Below are positions 1 through 7,459 of a DNA stretch of 13,493 nucleotides, one piece after another. The position numbers and the translations under genes are program-made. This DNA comes from DAOVQB01 sp023128935. Lineage in GTDB: Bacteria > Eisenbacteria > RBG-16-71-46 > CAIMUX01 > WJJG01. The first letter of the stretch is position 1; the number at the start of each line of letters is the position of its first letter. Under the pieces are notes generated by a model, which was not told where the DNA came from, made no database searches, and worked only from the letters and a program-made list of their open reading frames with translations. Location of the stretch: NCBI GenBank assembly GCA_030628905.1, contig DAOVQB010000119.1, forward strand, positions 1 to 13,493, in the 5' to 3' direction.

Positions 1-21
1 GGGCAAGAGAGCCTCTTGCCC
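1..21 (-). terminator. Perfect 9-bp hairpin after the TPR gene; possible terminator
   Basis: Bases 1-9 (GGGCAAGAG) are exactly complementary to bases 13-21, with a 3-nt loop. The hairpin begins 18 nt downstream of the TAA stop of the minus-strand TPR gene, where a rho-independent terminator of the leftward operon would be expected. On the minus strand the U-tract would lie beyond position 1, outside the window, so the terminator call is unproven. It could equally be a processing or spacer hairpin. The stem may also continue past the left edge. Confidence 0.45.
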
Positions 22-39
22 GGGCTCCATGTCATCAGC

Positions 40-711
40 TTACTTGGAAAGAGCCGCCTCGGCTTGAGAAAGATAGAACTGGATCTTTGCGCGATTGACG
101 CTGCGCCCAGTCGCTTTAATTGCCTGGGCCTGCTCCAGCAAGACCTGCGCCCGGGCAGGATCAGCCGCCTGTAGTGCAGTGCGCGCAGCTCCTAGGAGAT
201 CATCAACTTGGAAGATTGTCTCCACACCGGCTGCCTCCTCGTAGGCCTTAGAGGCCTCTCCAAACTGTTCGAGATCTTCCAGTACGGTGCCCCTACCCCT
301 GGCGGCGGCGGCCCGTATGATCGGCGTCGTGCCCCTCCCGCCCGCGCTCTCATATGCTGCTAGGGCCTCTTCCCGTCTCTCTTGAGCCGCAAGTCCATCG
401 GCCAGGTAGATCCATGCTTGCGCCGCGGCTCGCGAGGCCCCGTGCATATCCAGGAGCTGCTGGAGCTGAGACTCGGATTCCGCATAGTTGCCTTGCAGAT
501 ACAGCTGCTGACCTGCCGAAAGCAGCTGCGCTGCGTCGGTTTCAGCCCGCACGCGCGAGCGGTTGATCATGATCACCCCGGCGATCAGGATAATCACAGC
601 AGCGACGCCCAGCGCGATCCACCGGGCATTACTCTGCACGAAGTTGAGTGTCTGCTGGACCCGTTCAAGTATAGGATCCTCTCGCAGTTCCTCTTTGGTC
701 ATCCGCGCCAC
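40..711 (-). CDS. Membrane-anchored TPR protein (YfgM-like layout)
   Basis: This encodes 223 residues. The N-terminus is charged and cytoplasmic (about 1-30), followed by one strongly hydrophobic transmembrane segment (about 31-49), then an alanine-rich helical domain outside the membrane with TPR-like helix pairs (about 58-220; for example the GNYAESESQLQQLL and GEASKAYEEAA segments). The layout matches YfgM/ancillary translocon-subunit and other membrane-tethered TPR proteins, which usually scaffold envelope complexes. The exact role is not recognisable. The start is GTG at 711: a GAGGAG Shine-Dalgarno lies at 720-725, 8 nt upstream, while the in-frame ATG at 702 would be 17 nt from it. It is the last gene of the leftward series, 92 nt after the peptidase-like gene, and is followed by a hairpin at 1-21. 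It may share the operon transcript or have its own weak promoter in the gap; no clear promoter was seen. Confidence 0.8.
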   Translation of the reverse strand: MARMTKEELREDPILERVQQTLNFVQSNARWIALGVAAVIILIAGVIMINRSRVRAETDAAQLLSAGQQLYLQGNYAESESQLQQLLDMHGASRAAAQAWIYLADGLAAQERREEALAAYESAGGRGTTPIIRAAAARGRGTVLEDLEQFGEASKAYEEAAGVETIFQVDDLLGAARTALQAADPARAQVLLEQAQAIKATGRSVNRAKIQFYLSQAEAALSK

Positions 712-719
712 GTCTGATT

Positions 720-725
720 CTCCTC
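720..725 (-). promoter_or_regulatory. Shine-Dalgarno GAGGAG deciding the GTG start of the TPR gene
   Basis: On the minus strand GAGGAG sits 8 nt before GTG (709-711), optimal spacing. The alternative ATG three codons later would be 17 nt away. This supports GTG as the start. Confidence 0.7.
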
Positions 726-803
726 ACCTTGACGGTCTTCTACGGCCTGCCTCGCGGGACTATCCGCATCCCGTTTTCCCCCATAAGAATTAAGTACGAT
801 TGC

Positions 804-2426
804 CTATCCGACCGCCAACTGACGTGCGAGATTGGCATGGTCAAGCGCCGGAATCCCCCAGATCTCGAGGAACTCCTCGAGTGTCAGCGCGTAGCCCTTT
901 GCTGCTCCACGGGTCAGTTGGTCGGCCAGTTCGGTCTTCCGGAACCAGTCATCGGCCCATTCGGCCTTGAGTGCATCCCGGATTTGGGCTGCGAGCACAT
1001 ATCCGAGGAGCAGTCCCCCGCTGCGGTAGTCGTCATTGGCATTCAAGTAGCCTTCGGCATCAGTGCTCGTGCGATTCCAGAGCAGCGCTTTCTCCATTAC
1101 GTCATTGTATGCGGAGGGGTCCAGGCCCGGATTCTCATGCAGCTGCAGCTGGAATATCAACTTCCCGGCTGCCTCACGCACCCTGTAGAGCCGCCGGAAG
1201 CGGAATGCATCGGCTACATCCTGCGGCGTGACGTCCTTGAGCTGTAGGTGCTCTGAAATCCAAGCGGGCTCTTCGACGATCATCTCAAAGAGAGCCCGGT
1301 AGGCGCTCGGCAGGACGTTGGTACCATTGTAGCTATCCTCAAAGCGGGTATGGCCCGGAATGAGATAGTGGAACTCTGCCTCTCCCACGGCACCCAACAG
1401 ATCCTGAATATCCGTTAGCTGCCCGCTGGGTACCATGGTCACGCGCACCTTGCCCTTGTGGTCCGGGTAGGCTCTGGCTTCGGGCATGCAATGCTCTTTC
1501 TCACGCACCTTGATTTTAAGCGTGCGCTGCTTATTGTGCTGGAATCCTAGATCCGCCAGGGTTGCAATAACCACATCGCGTGGCTTGACATTTTTCACCT
1601 GGGAGGAAAGGCTTGGGAAAAAGAAAAGCCGGTTGGCATCGTAGGTTCGCATCTTGCGGAGCACCAGACCAAACTCCCTCTGCGACCAATCCTCGAGGCT
1701 TGCCAGGTAGGCATCCTCTGTCTCAACCAGGAGCGACTCGGCAGTGTCCTTTATCAGCTCGACGTCCCAGCCTTCCACTTCGCGGAGAAATGGATAGTAC
1801 CCGGTGTAGCCCATCGCCACCGCATGCTTCTGCATGTCCATGAGGAGGCTACGCTGGATCACATTGATCCCGGTGTAGAGGTGGTCGGCTGCCAGCGCCC
1901 ATTTCCGCCGGGTGTCCCGATCCTCCTGAAGGCCAATGCGGAAGTCCAACCCCCGAAGTACGATTGGCTCTCCCTCAACCGAGATGGTGTTGTCTCGCCT
2001 GGCGTTGGTGCACTGGTCGATGACTGAGGCCACCTTCGCTCGCAGGGCATGATAGTGAATAATCTTCGATGTCTGTGCCCGGTGCGCTTGCTCCTCGGGG
2101 CTCTCTGCCTTGGCGATCAGTCCCTCGAGCGTCTCGAGTTTCGCGGTGGTCAGCAGGTAGGCGTATCCGGCATAGGTCTTCTCCATCTCAGAATCCTTGC
2201 CGTGGGCCATTGGGTCCGCTACAGCACCGTTGACCGCCACCAGCATCTCCTCGGCCTTCTCGCGGATGCGCTCATACTCATCTGCGGCTGTCACCGAGGT
2301 AGCCGTCAGCATCACCGTCAAGGCCAAGCAGCCCGTCAAGAGTCTCATCAGACAGGCTGATCGCACCGCGCTTCTAGCCGCAGCCGGCTTCCATACGTCA
2401 CTCCGGCTGTGACTCCTCTCTCTCAT
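804..2426 (-). CDS. Secreted M3-like metallopeptidase relative lacking HEXXH (probable pseudoenzyme)
   Basis: This encodes 540 residues. It has a long, Arg-rich n-region (1-28), a hydrophobic signal core (about 29-42) and a likely cleavage near SVTA-A (about 47), so the protein is predicted to be exported. The body is mostly helical. Residues about 318-395 follow the order seen in M3/M32/M2-type gluzincins: an Arg-x-Tyr-Pro segment, a VRVT strand, a helix (342-355), a FED..NGTNV loop and a FEMIVEEPAWI helix. Near the C-terminus YRSGGLLLGYVLAAQI resembles the family's terminal helices. The helix that should hold HEXXH reads DLLGAVGEAEFHYL, so both metal-binding His and the catalytic Glu appear to be missing. 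The start at 2426 is set by AGGAGGA at 2434-2440. The internal Met27 (2348) would give a neater signal peptide but has no ribosome site. The ATG overlaps the upstream stop (ATGA), which suggests translational coupling. Family assignment is by pattern memory and could be wrong. Confidence 0.6.
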   Translation of the reverse strand: MRERSHSRSDVWKPAAARSAVRSACLMRLLTGCLALTVMLTATSVTAADEYERIREKAEEMLVAVNGAVADPMAHGKDSEMEKTYAGYAYLLTTAKLETLEGLIAKAESPEEQAHRAQTSKIIHYHALRAKVASVIDQCTNARRDNTISVEGEPIVLRGLDFRIGLQEDRDTRRKWALAADHLYTGINVIQRSLLMDMQKHAVAMGYTGYYPFLREVEGWDVELIKDTAESLLVETEDAYLASLEDWSQREFGLVLRKMRTYDANRLFFFPSLSSQVKNVKPRDVVIATLADLGFQHNKQRTLKIKVREKEHCMPEARAYPDHKGKVRVTMVPSGQLTDIQDLLGAVGEAEFHYLIPGHTRFEDSYNGTNVLPSAYRALFEMIVEEPAWISEHLQLKDVTPQDVADAFRFRRLYRVREAAGKLIFQLQLHENPGLDPSAYNDVMEKALLWNRTSTDAEGYLNANDDYRSGGLLLGYVLAAQIRDALKAEWADDWFRKTELADQLTRGAAKGYALTLEEFLEIWGIPALDHANLARQLAVG

Positions 2427-3514
2427 CCAATCGTCCTCCTATGCAGGGGTTTGCGGTCCAACGTTTCCGCTGCCTCGCTCGGCTGCAAGTGACCGGGGCA
2501 GACCAGATCTGAACCCGCTAACTCCGCCCGCTCTCCGATGGGGATCCCGCAGGCGGGACACCGCGGCTTCAAGAGTATCCCAGTCTCATAGTCGGCTGTG
2601 AGGAAAACCGGTCCCCCGCCTCGCCTGCCTGCTCGCTTCCCTGGCCCACTCAGCGCAACGGCCCAACAGGGTTCCATCACGACGCCGAGGGCCGACAGGC
2701 GTACGGTGACGCCTGCCTCCCAGAAGCGTGCCACTTCTTGTACCCGCCGTTTCCAGCCGAGTTGCAGCGCCCGCACCCGTTCGGCTTCCTGCTCTGATGA
2801 CAGGCGACCTCGCCCGACCGGATGGCGGACCTCATAAATCAGTTGGCGATAGTACGCCTCTATGTTCGCTGTCTCTCTGGCGATTTCAAGGGCGGCGGCC
2901 TCTTTGACCCTGCGGGCCCTGCGCCGCAGCCGACGATCCAGAGTGCGCAGGGAGTGCAGCACTGCGCCGGGGGTTGGCAGCGCTGGGATTGGCTTCCAGC
3001 GCTCAGGCACTTCGGTCTCGCCACTTCTCAAGTCCTCGATTAACGGCCCGGGTGAGGAGATTACTTCCCCCCGGGCCGGGTCCAGAGCGATCAACTCCAG
3101 ATCATCAGGAACATCGATTGTACGATACTCAGCCACGTACACAAATAGAAACAGGGGCCGGAAGCTTTTCCTCGGCCGACTCCAGTGGCCGTTACTGACC
3201 TCCGGAAGCAGGTCCAGCCGGGGGCGGTGAGCTTGGCCCTGGGGTGGAGGGCGGTAGGTGACGACATAGCGTCCCGAGGAGGTCGCCTCCCCCACCAGGC
3301 GGTCCAGGAAGGCAGACCCGACCACCGCCAGCTCAGCGTCGGAATGGGCCCGGTGGGCGCGTTTGCTGAAGACGATCAGCTTGGCTTCAGGGGGGGGCGA
3401 TCCGTCATCTCCAGGCAGCGTGGCTTTGAGCAGAGCAGGTCCCTCAGCTTCCAACTGTGCGCCACGATGCGCAAGGAAGCTCTCAACGAAATCCCTGATG
3501 CGTGCCCGCTTCAT
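2423..3514 (-). CDS. SNF2-helicase partner protein: RapA C-terminal-like segment, coiled coil, zinc ribbon
   Basis: This encodes 363 residues with no recognised gene name. Residues about 45-80 (LIVFSKRAHRAHSDAEL..., then GSAFLDRLV) follow the pattern of the RapA-type SNF2 C-terminal region, where a strand, a Tyr/Phe-Asp-Arg-like start and an HP-x-V segment occur in this order. Residues about 190-275 are Arg/Glu/Ala-rich with coiled-coil character. The C-terminus holds a zinc-binding motif, Cys319-x2-Cys322, then Cys339-x2-His342. The start chosen is ATG 3514: it follows the helicase TAG by 7 nt and is preceded by AGAGG. The longer reading from 3577 would overlap the helicase by 56 nt and add a low-quality tail. 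The stop overlaps the next gene (ATGA). Being coupled on both sides, it probably works with the helicase as a substrate- or polymerase-binding subunit; that is inference. No nuclease or other catalytic motif was seen. Confidence 0.6.
   Translation of the reverse strand: MKRARIRDFVESFLAHRGAQLEAEGPALLKATLPGDDGSPPPEAKLIVFSKRAHRAHSDAELAVVGSAFLDRLVGEATSSGRYVVTYRPPPQGQAHRPRLDLLPEVSNGHWSRPRKSFRPLFLFVYVAEYRTIDVPDDLELIALDPARGEVISSPGPLIEDLRSGETEVPERWKPIPALPTPGAVLHSLRTLDRRLRRRARRVKEAAALEIARETANIEAYYRQLIYEVRHPVGRGRLSSEQEAERVRALQLGWKRRVQEVARFWEAGVTVRLSALGVVMEPCWAVALSGPGKRAGRRGGGPVFLTADYETGILLKPRCPACGIPIGERAELAGSDLVCPGHLQPSEAAETLDRKPLHRRTIG
2434..2440 (-). promoter_or_regulatory. Strong Shine-Dalgarno AGGAGGA for the peptidase-like gene
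   Basis: AGGAGGA on the minus strand lies 7 nt before ATG 2424-2426, inside the last codons of the upstream partner gene. It fixes the start upstream of the more signal-peptide-like internal Met at 2348. Confidence 0.8.
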
Positions 3515-3521
3515 GCCGCCT

Positions 3522-5636
3522 CTATCTCCCGTCAGCGCCCTCGAAGATCTCCTGGTCGTAGCGCTTGACATGCTCATAGCGCTCGCGGGCCACTTGCATC
3601 TCGTTGCCCAGGCCCGTGAACGCCTTTTCCAGATCGCGCCCGTGCGAATGCTGGGCCCAGAGTCGGAAGACGCGAGCCTCGAAGTTCTCGTCCCAATCGA
3701 GGCGGCCCAGGATCTGGTCCATCTCCCCGATCACCAGGTTGAACATGCTGATTTTCTCCTGCAGGACTTGCAGGACGTAGGACTCCAGAGTCCCCCGGGC
3801 CGACAGATTGAAGATATGGACATCGCGAGTCTGCCCGATGCGATGAACGCGGCCAATGCGCTGCTCCACACGCATCGGATTCCAAGGCAGATCGTAGTTG
3901 ACCACTGTCCGACAGAACTGGAGGTTGCGTCCCTCGCCCCCGGCCTCCGTGCTGATCAGTATCTCGAGATCATCTCGGAAAGCATTCACGACCGCATCCT
4001 TGTGGGCCGCTGTCAGGCTTCCATGAAACAGACCCACACGCAGGCCGCAGCGACGCAGGGCCTCGCCCAGGAACTCAACCGTGCATCGGAACTGCGAGAA
4101 CACGAGAACCTTGTCACCCTGTTTGGCTCGCTGCAGAGCGATCTCCATTAGGGCCTCGAGCTTGACATGACGTTCAACACGCAACCCCAAGGCCAGCAGC
4201 CTCTCGAGTTCCGTGCGCATGCCCCGCAGCCTCCCCGCAGCAGCTCGCTTGAGCGTTCCGATGGCAGCCGCCGGAGAGGAGCCGATCTCTTTCTGCAGGA
4301 CGACCAGCAGCAGTGGCCACGGTAGGCTTCCGCGCTGGCGCTCGTCCATGGTAGCCATGCGGCGGACGAAATCCGAGACCTCCTCGTAGAACAAACGCTC
4401 CTGCGCCCCGAGGTCCAGCGTAATAGTGCGCACGTCTCGGCGGGGGAAGCGGATGGATGTATTGCTGCGCGTCGTGCGGATCATGACGTCCGCCAGGAGC
4501 TGGGAGAGCTTGTGGGTGTTCTTGGGCAGACGCTTGTCACCGCGCGCCACGAACTTGCGGCGGAAGGATAGGTGTGTTCCCAACACTCCGGGGCGCAGAA
4601 GCGTGATCAAATTGTACAACTCCCGCAAATCGTTCTGTACGGGTGTGGCCGTCAAGAGGAGCAAGTACTTCAGGCTGAGCGAGTCGATGAACTTCCATGC
4701 TTGCGTGAGATGATTGCGTAGGCGGTGGGCCTCGTCTACGACGAGCATGTCGAAGCCCGCCGCGGTAATTGCCCGCCGGTTGCGCAGAGACTTGGCCGTG
4801 TCGATCGAGGCGATCAGGATGGGATGCTCGTCCCATGCATCCCCGCGGGCATAGGTGTGCACGGGAAGGTCGAATTTGTGCCTGAGTTCCTCCCGCCACT
4901 GGGTGACGAGCGATGCAGGCGTAAGGATCAGGATGTTGCGCACCAGAGCACGCAGCAGGTATTCCTTGAGAATCAGTCCCGCCTCGATCGTCTTACCGAG
5001 GCCCACCTCGTCTGCCAGTAGCGCCCGCCCCTTCATCTCGCGCAGAACACGCAAGCAGGCCCGGATCTGATGCTCCAGGCGTTGAACATCACGCGTGTGA
5101 TTCAGGGCCAGCAGGCGCTCAAAGCCGCGCTGCCGGGCGATCTTGAGGGCGTCCAGGTGGAGAAAGAATGAACGAGGATCCGACCGTTCCGGCCCCTTCC
5201 CGCGGAGGAATGGCTCCAGGGATGCTTGGTCCAGCCGCGGAATGGCGGAGTGTTTAAATCGGAAGCTGGCTGGGTCTAGCAGCCCAAGGGACTTGCGGGC
5301 CGTGCGTCGCGCCCGCGTCTTTCCCAGTCCAGCCGCTCCGCTCGGGCCGGTTGAAGCTCCGCTCGCGGACGAGAAACCGCCCTGCTGCGCTAGCTCCTCA
5401 TCCGAGGCCGGGCGCAGCTGCGGGTGGATCGAAGTGACTTTGCGGACGCCGTCGGAAAAGGCGATCTCCAGGATGTCGAAGAAGTCCCGGGCACGGGCAT
5501 CAACCACTAGCCCTTCCCCAAAAACCTGGTGGAAGACCCGATCGCCGACATTGTACGTCCTGCAGGTCACGCCCTTGTCGCTCCCCCTGCCCGTGATTCG
5601 GAGCCAGCCGCGTCGCGAGTGGAATCGGGACGCCAC
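3522..5636 (-). CDS. SNF2/RapA-like DEAD/H ATPase with N-terminal PcrA/UvrD-type Tudor domain
   Basis: This encodes 704 residues. Residues about 28-76 (YNVGDRVFHQVFGEG, then VRKV) resemble the RNA-polymerase-binding Tudor domain at the C-terminus of PcrA/UvrD. A Gly/Ser/Arg linker spans about 80-118. The SNF2 ATPase core is complete: DEVGLGKT (209-216, Walker A), LTPASLVTQW (238-247), DEAH (301-304), LLTATPVQN (327-335), STEAGGEGRN (562-571) and QRIGRVHRIGQ (592-602). SNF2 proteins translocate on duplex DNA and remodel bound proteins; the nearest well-studied bacterial relative, RapA/HepA, recycles RNA polymerase. The C-terminal part after about 650 is short, and the RapA-like C-terminal segment seems to be encoded by the next gene. 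GTG 5636 has AGGGG 9 nt upstream; GTG 5570, just before the Tudor domain, is an alternative start. It lies 56 nt after the barrel gene. The helicase assignment is firm; the role in transcription is inferred. Confidence 0.9.
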   Translation of the reverse strand: MASRFHSRRGWLRITGRGSDKGVTCRTYNVGDRVFHQVFGEGLVVDARARDFFDILEIAFSDGVRKVTSIHPQLRPASDEELAQQGGFSSASGASTGPSGAAGLGKTRARRTARKSLGLLDPASFRFKHSAIPRLDQASLEPFLRGKGPERSDPRSFFLHLDALKIARQRGFERLLALNHTRDVQRLEHQIRACLRVLREMKGRALLADEVGLGKTIEAGLILKEYLLRALVRNILILTPASLVTQWREELRHKFDLPVHTYARGDAWDEHPILIASIDTAKSLRNRRAITAAGFDMLVVDEAHRLRNHLTQAWKFIDSLSLKYLLLLTATPVQNDLRELYNLITLLRPGVLGTHLSFRRKFVARGDKRLPKNTHKLSQLLADVMIRTTRSNTSIRFPRRDVRTITLDLGAQERLFYEEVSDFVRRMATMDERQRGSLPWPLLLVVLQKEIGSSPAAAIGTLKRAAAGRLRGMRTELERLLALGLRVERHVKLEALMEIALQRAKQGDKVLVFSQFRCTVEFLGEALRRCGLRVGLFHGSLTAAHKDAVVNAFRDDLEILISTEAGGEGRNLQFCRTVVNYDLPWNPMRVEQRIGRVHRIGQTRDVHIFNLSARGTLESYVLQVLQEKISMFNLVIGEMDQILGRLDWDENFEARVFRLWAQHSHGRDLEKAFTGLGNEMQVARERYEHVKRYDQEIFEGADGR

Positions 5637-5692
5637 TGCCGCCGACCCCTAAAACCGAGGGCAACTATACTATCACAATATAGGCGGGAGCG

Positions 5693-6445
5693 TCACCTGC
5701 CAGGGTAGAGTTCACACCCCAGGGCCATCTGGACCGTAAAGGTCCTGCCAGGAAGATCCGGAGTATGGACATAGTAGCAGGAGACAGAGCCGTCGATTGA
5801 GAAGCCACGGTTAACGAAGTACTCCAGACCGGCTCCCAGGCGCGCGATGAAACTGTCTCTCGGATGCTTGGAATGCTGGCCTTCTGTGCCAGTGATCTCG
5901 TTCTTTTCGTCATATAGGAGCTGCGGGTGATAGATGCCGGCGCTGACGACCACGTAGGGAGTACGCCGGCGCATTCTCTGGAAGTAGCGGAAGTAGTCGA
6001 GCATGAGGGTCTGAAACTGCAGATGATCGAGGTCTGCATAGTCGTCGCCGATGACCTTGAATGAGGGCAACGTGGAGATGCGGTCGAACTTCTGCTGCTC
6101 GAAAGACACGCCCATGGCCGCCTGGCGGGAGACGTATTTGCGCAGCTTGAAGGCAACCCCCCAGCCCCAGCGGACCGTATTGGGCCATGCGGAGTCACCA
6201 CCCATATAACCATACTGCAGCTGGGCCCCGAGGCTGGGGGTGTTGCGGCGGTGTTCGTACGCATCTGCAGGCCCACTGGAGGCAGCCAAGATTGCTAGGA
6301 GGAGTAGTGTGGCCAACCCCCACTTCTCACCAAGTCTCTGCTGCCACCGCGTATCTACAGACCCTCGCGACGAGGACTGGTGTGAAGTCCGAGCCTGCAG
6401 GCACTTGCTCCGCATGAGCTGCTTGGATTGGCTGGTCGTGTTCAT
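5693..6445 (-). CDS. Predicted outer-membrane beta-barrel protein (unknown family)
   Basis: This encodes 250 residues. After a long polar n-region (1-42) comes a hydrophobic core (GLATLLLLAILAA, about 43-55) and a likely signal-peptidase site at ADA-YEH (about 62). The mature part of about 188 residues has alternating aromatic/polar stretches (LGAQLQYGYMGG, VVVSAGIYHPQLLY, FIARLGAGLEYFVN, FSIDGSVSCYYVH, TFTVQMALGCELY) typical of an 8-strand OmpA/OmpW-sized barrel. It lacks the usual C-terminal Phe; the end is ELYPGR. The ATG at 6445 follows the recombinase TAA by 6 nt, with GGGGG and AAGGA just upstream, so it is co-transcribed. Internal Met11 has a poorer context. No porin family can be named. 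An alternative is a secreted soluble beta protein. Confidence 0.65.
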   Translation of the reverse strand: MNTTSQSKQLMRSKCLQARTSHQSSSRGSVDTRWQQRLGEKWGLATLLLLAILAASSGPADAYEHRRNTPSLGAQLQYGYMGGDSAWPNTVRWGWGVAFKLRKYVSRQAAMGVSFEQQKFDRISTLPSFKVIGDDYADLDHLQFQTLMLDYFRYFQRMRRRTPYVVVSAGIYHPQLLYDEKNEITGTEGQHSKHPRDSFIARLGAGLEYFVNRGFSIDGSVSCYYVHTPDLPGRTFTVQMALGCELYPGR

Positions 6446-6451
6446 GAATCC

Positions 6452-7459
6452 TTACCCCCTCGGGTGGTATTGCCGGTGCACCGCCTGCAGGTAGGGCTCA
6501 TCCACACTCGTATAGATCTGCGTGGTGGCCAGTCTGGCGTGGCCCAGCAACTCCTGCACTACGCGCAATGAGGCCCCTCCCCTCAGCATGTGTGTCGCAT
6601 ACGTATGTCGCAGCAAGTGCGGGTGGATCCTCCCTGAGAGACCCGCCTCCCGCGCCCTCTTCCTGAGGATCTTCCAGACTCCCATTCGACTAAGGGGTGT
6701 TCCGCGGGCATTCAGAAACAGCTGTGAAGTCGCCGCTCCCTTCTTGCGCCGCTGCTCCAGAATCGGTCTGGCCCTTGAAGTGTAAGCGTAGAGAGCCTCC
6801 ATGGCAGGCTTTCCCATGGGCACGAACCGCACCCGGGCACCCTTGCCAAGGAGCCTCACCAGGCGCTGGCTCCATCCGCAGTCCTCCGGGTGCAGGCCCA
6901 GGAGCTCGGAGACCCGTGCGCCGGTCCCATACGCAGTTTCTAGGAGCGCTCGATCTCGCAGCGCCAGGGGATCTGCTCCCACCACCGATTCCACCAGCGC
7001 AACGGCCTGCTGCACCGTCAAGGCCCGCGGCACGCGCTGCCAGAGGCTGGGTGCTTCAATCTCCGTCGAGGGGTCCTCCGTCACGAGGCCCTCGTCGATA
7101 AGAAATGCGTAGAAGGTTCGAATCGCCGAACGCATCCGCGCTACAGTAGCCGGCTGTCTCCCCAGCTCGCGCAAGTGGATCAGATAGGCGCGCAGGTGCT
7201 GCGCCTCCACCCCGGCAGGTCCCTGGATGCCCTGTTGCCCCAGGTGTCGAAAGAGAGCCCGAATATCTCCCGCGTAGGCCTCCACCGTTCGCCCTGAGAC
7301 CGCCCGCACCAGAGACAAGTGAAAGAGGAATTCCCTGAGCGCCGAATCGGCCGCCGGTGCCAGCCCGGACGGGGCATTTCCCCTCGGCGGTGTGCGTCGG
7401 TTCGGGCCCGCGCCTGGTCTAGGGACCGTCTCTCTTGAATCCACCGTCCTATGCCTCAC
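6452..7459 (-). CDS. xer: Tyrosine recombinase, XerC/XerD type
   Basis: This encodes 335 residues from a GTG start. The N-terminal core-binding SAM-like domain spans about 38-135 (FLFHLSLVRAVSGRTVEAYAGD). The catalytic domain (about 145-330) holds the full set: Arg182 (GTGARVSELLGL), Lys206 (LGKGARV), His281 and Arg284 (HPHLLRHTYATH), His307 (LLGHARL) and nucleophile Tyr316 (TTQIYTSVD). Xer proteins resolve chromosome dimers at dif; some paralogs act on plasmids or integrative elements. The C-terminus (VHRQYHPRG) is slightly more XerD-like, but C versus D cannot be decided. GTG 7459 is chosen because GGGAGG lies 5 nt upstream; it overlaps the uvrC stop by 11 nt. A longer reading from 7543 would lie 95 nt inside uvrC. 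The first ~37 residues are a Pro/Arg-rich extension beyond the family's usual ~300 residues. Chromosomal operon context favours a housekeeping role. Confidence 0.92.
   Translation of the reverse strand: MRHRTVDSRETVPRPGAGPNRRTPPRGNAPSGLAPAADSALREFLFHLSLVRAVSGRTVEAYAGDIRALFRHLGQQGIQGPAGVEAQHLRAYLIHLRELGRQPATVARMRSAIRTFYAFLIDEGLVTEDPSTEIEAPSLWQRVPRALTVQQAVALVESVVGADPLALRDRALLETAYGTGARVSELLGLHPEDCGWSQRLVRLLGKGARVRFVPMGKPAMEALYAYTSRARPILEQRRKKGAATSQLFLNARGTPLSRMGVWKILRKRAREAGLSGRIHPHLLRHTYATHMLRGGASLRVVQELLGHARLATTQIYTSVDEPYLQAVHRQYHPRG

Noticed and set aside
2423..5636. DISARM or another known defence system, because of the SNF2 helicase
   Set aside because: No methyltransferase, DrmA/B/C-like gene or phospholipase D protein is nearby; the neighbours are housekeeping genes, and the helicase looks RapA-like.
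6452..7459. Integron or integrative-element integrase
   Set aside because: No attachment-site repeats, no tRNA and no cassette array in view; the gene is embedded and translationally coupled in a housekeeping series.
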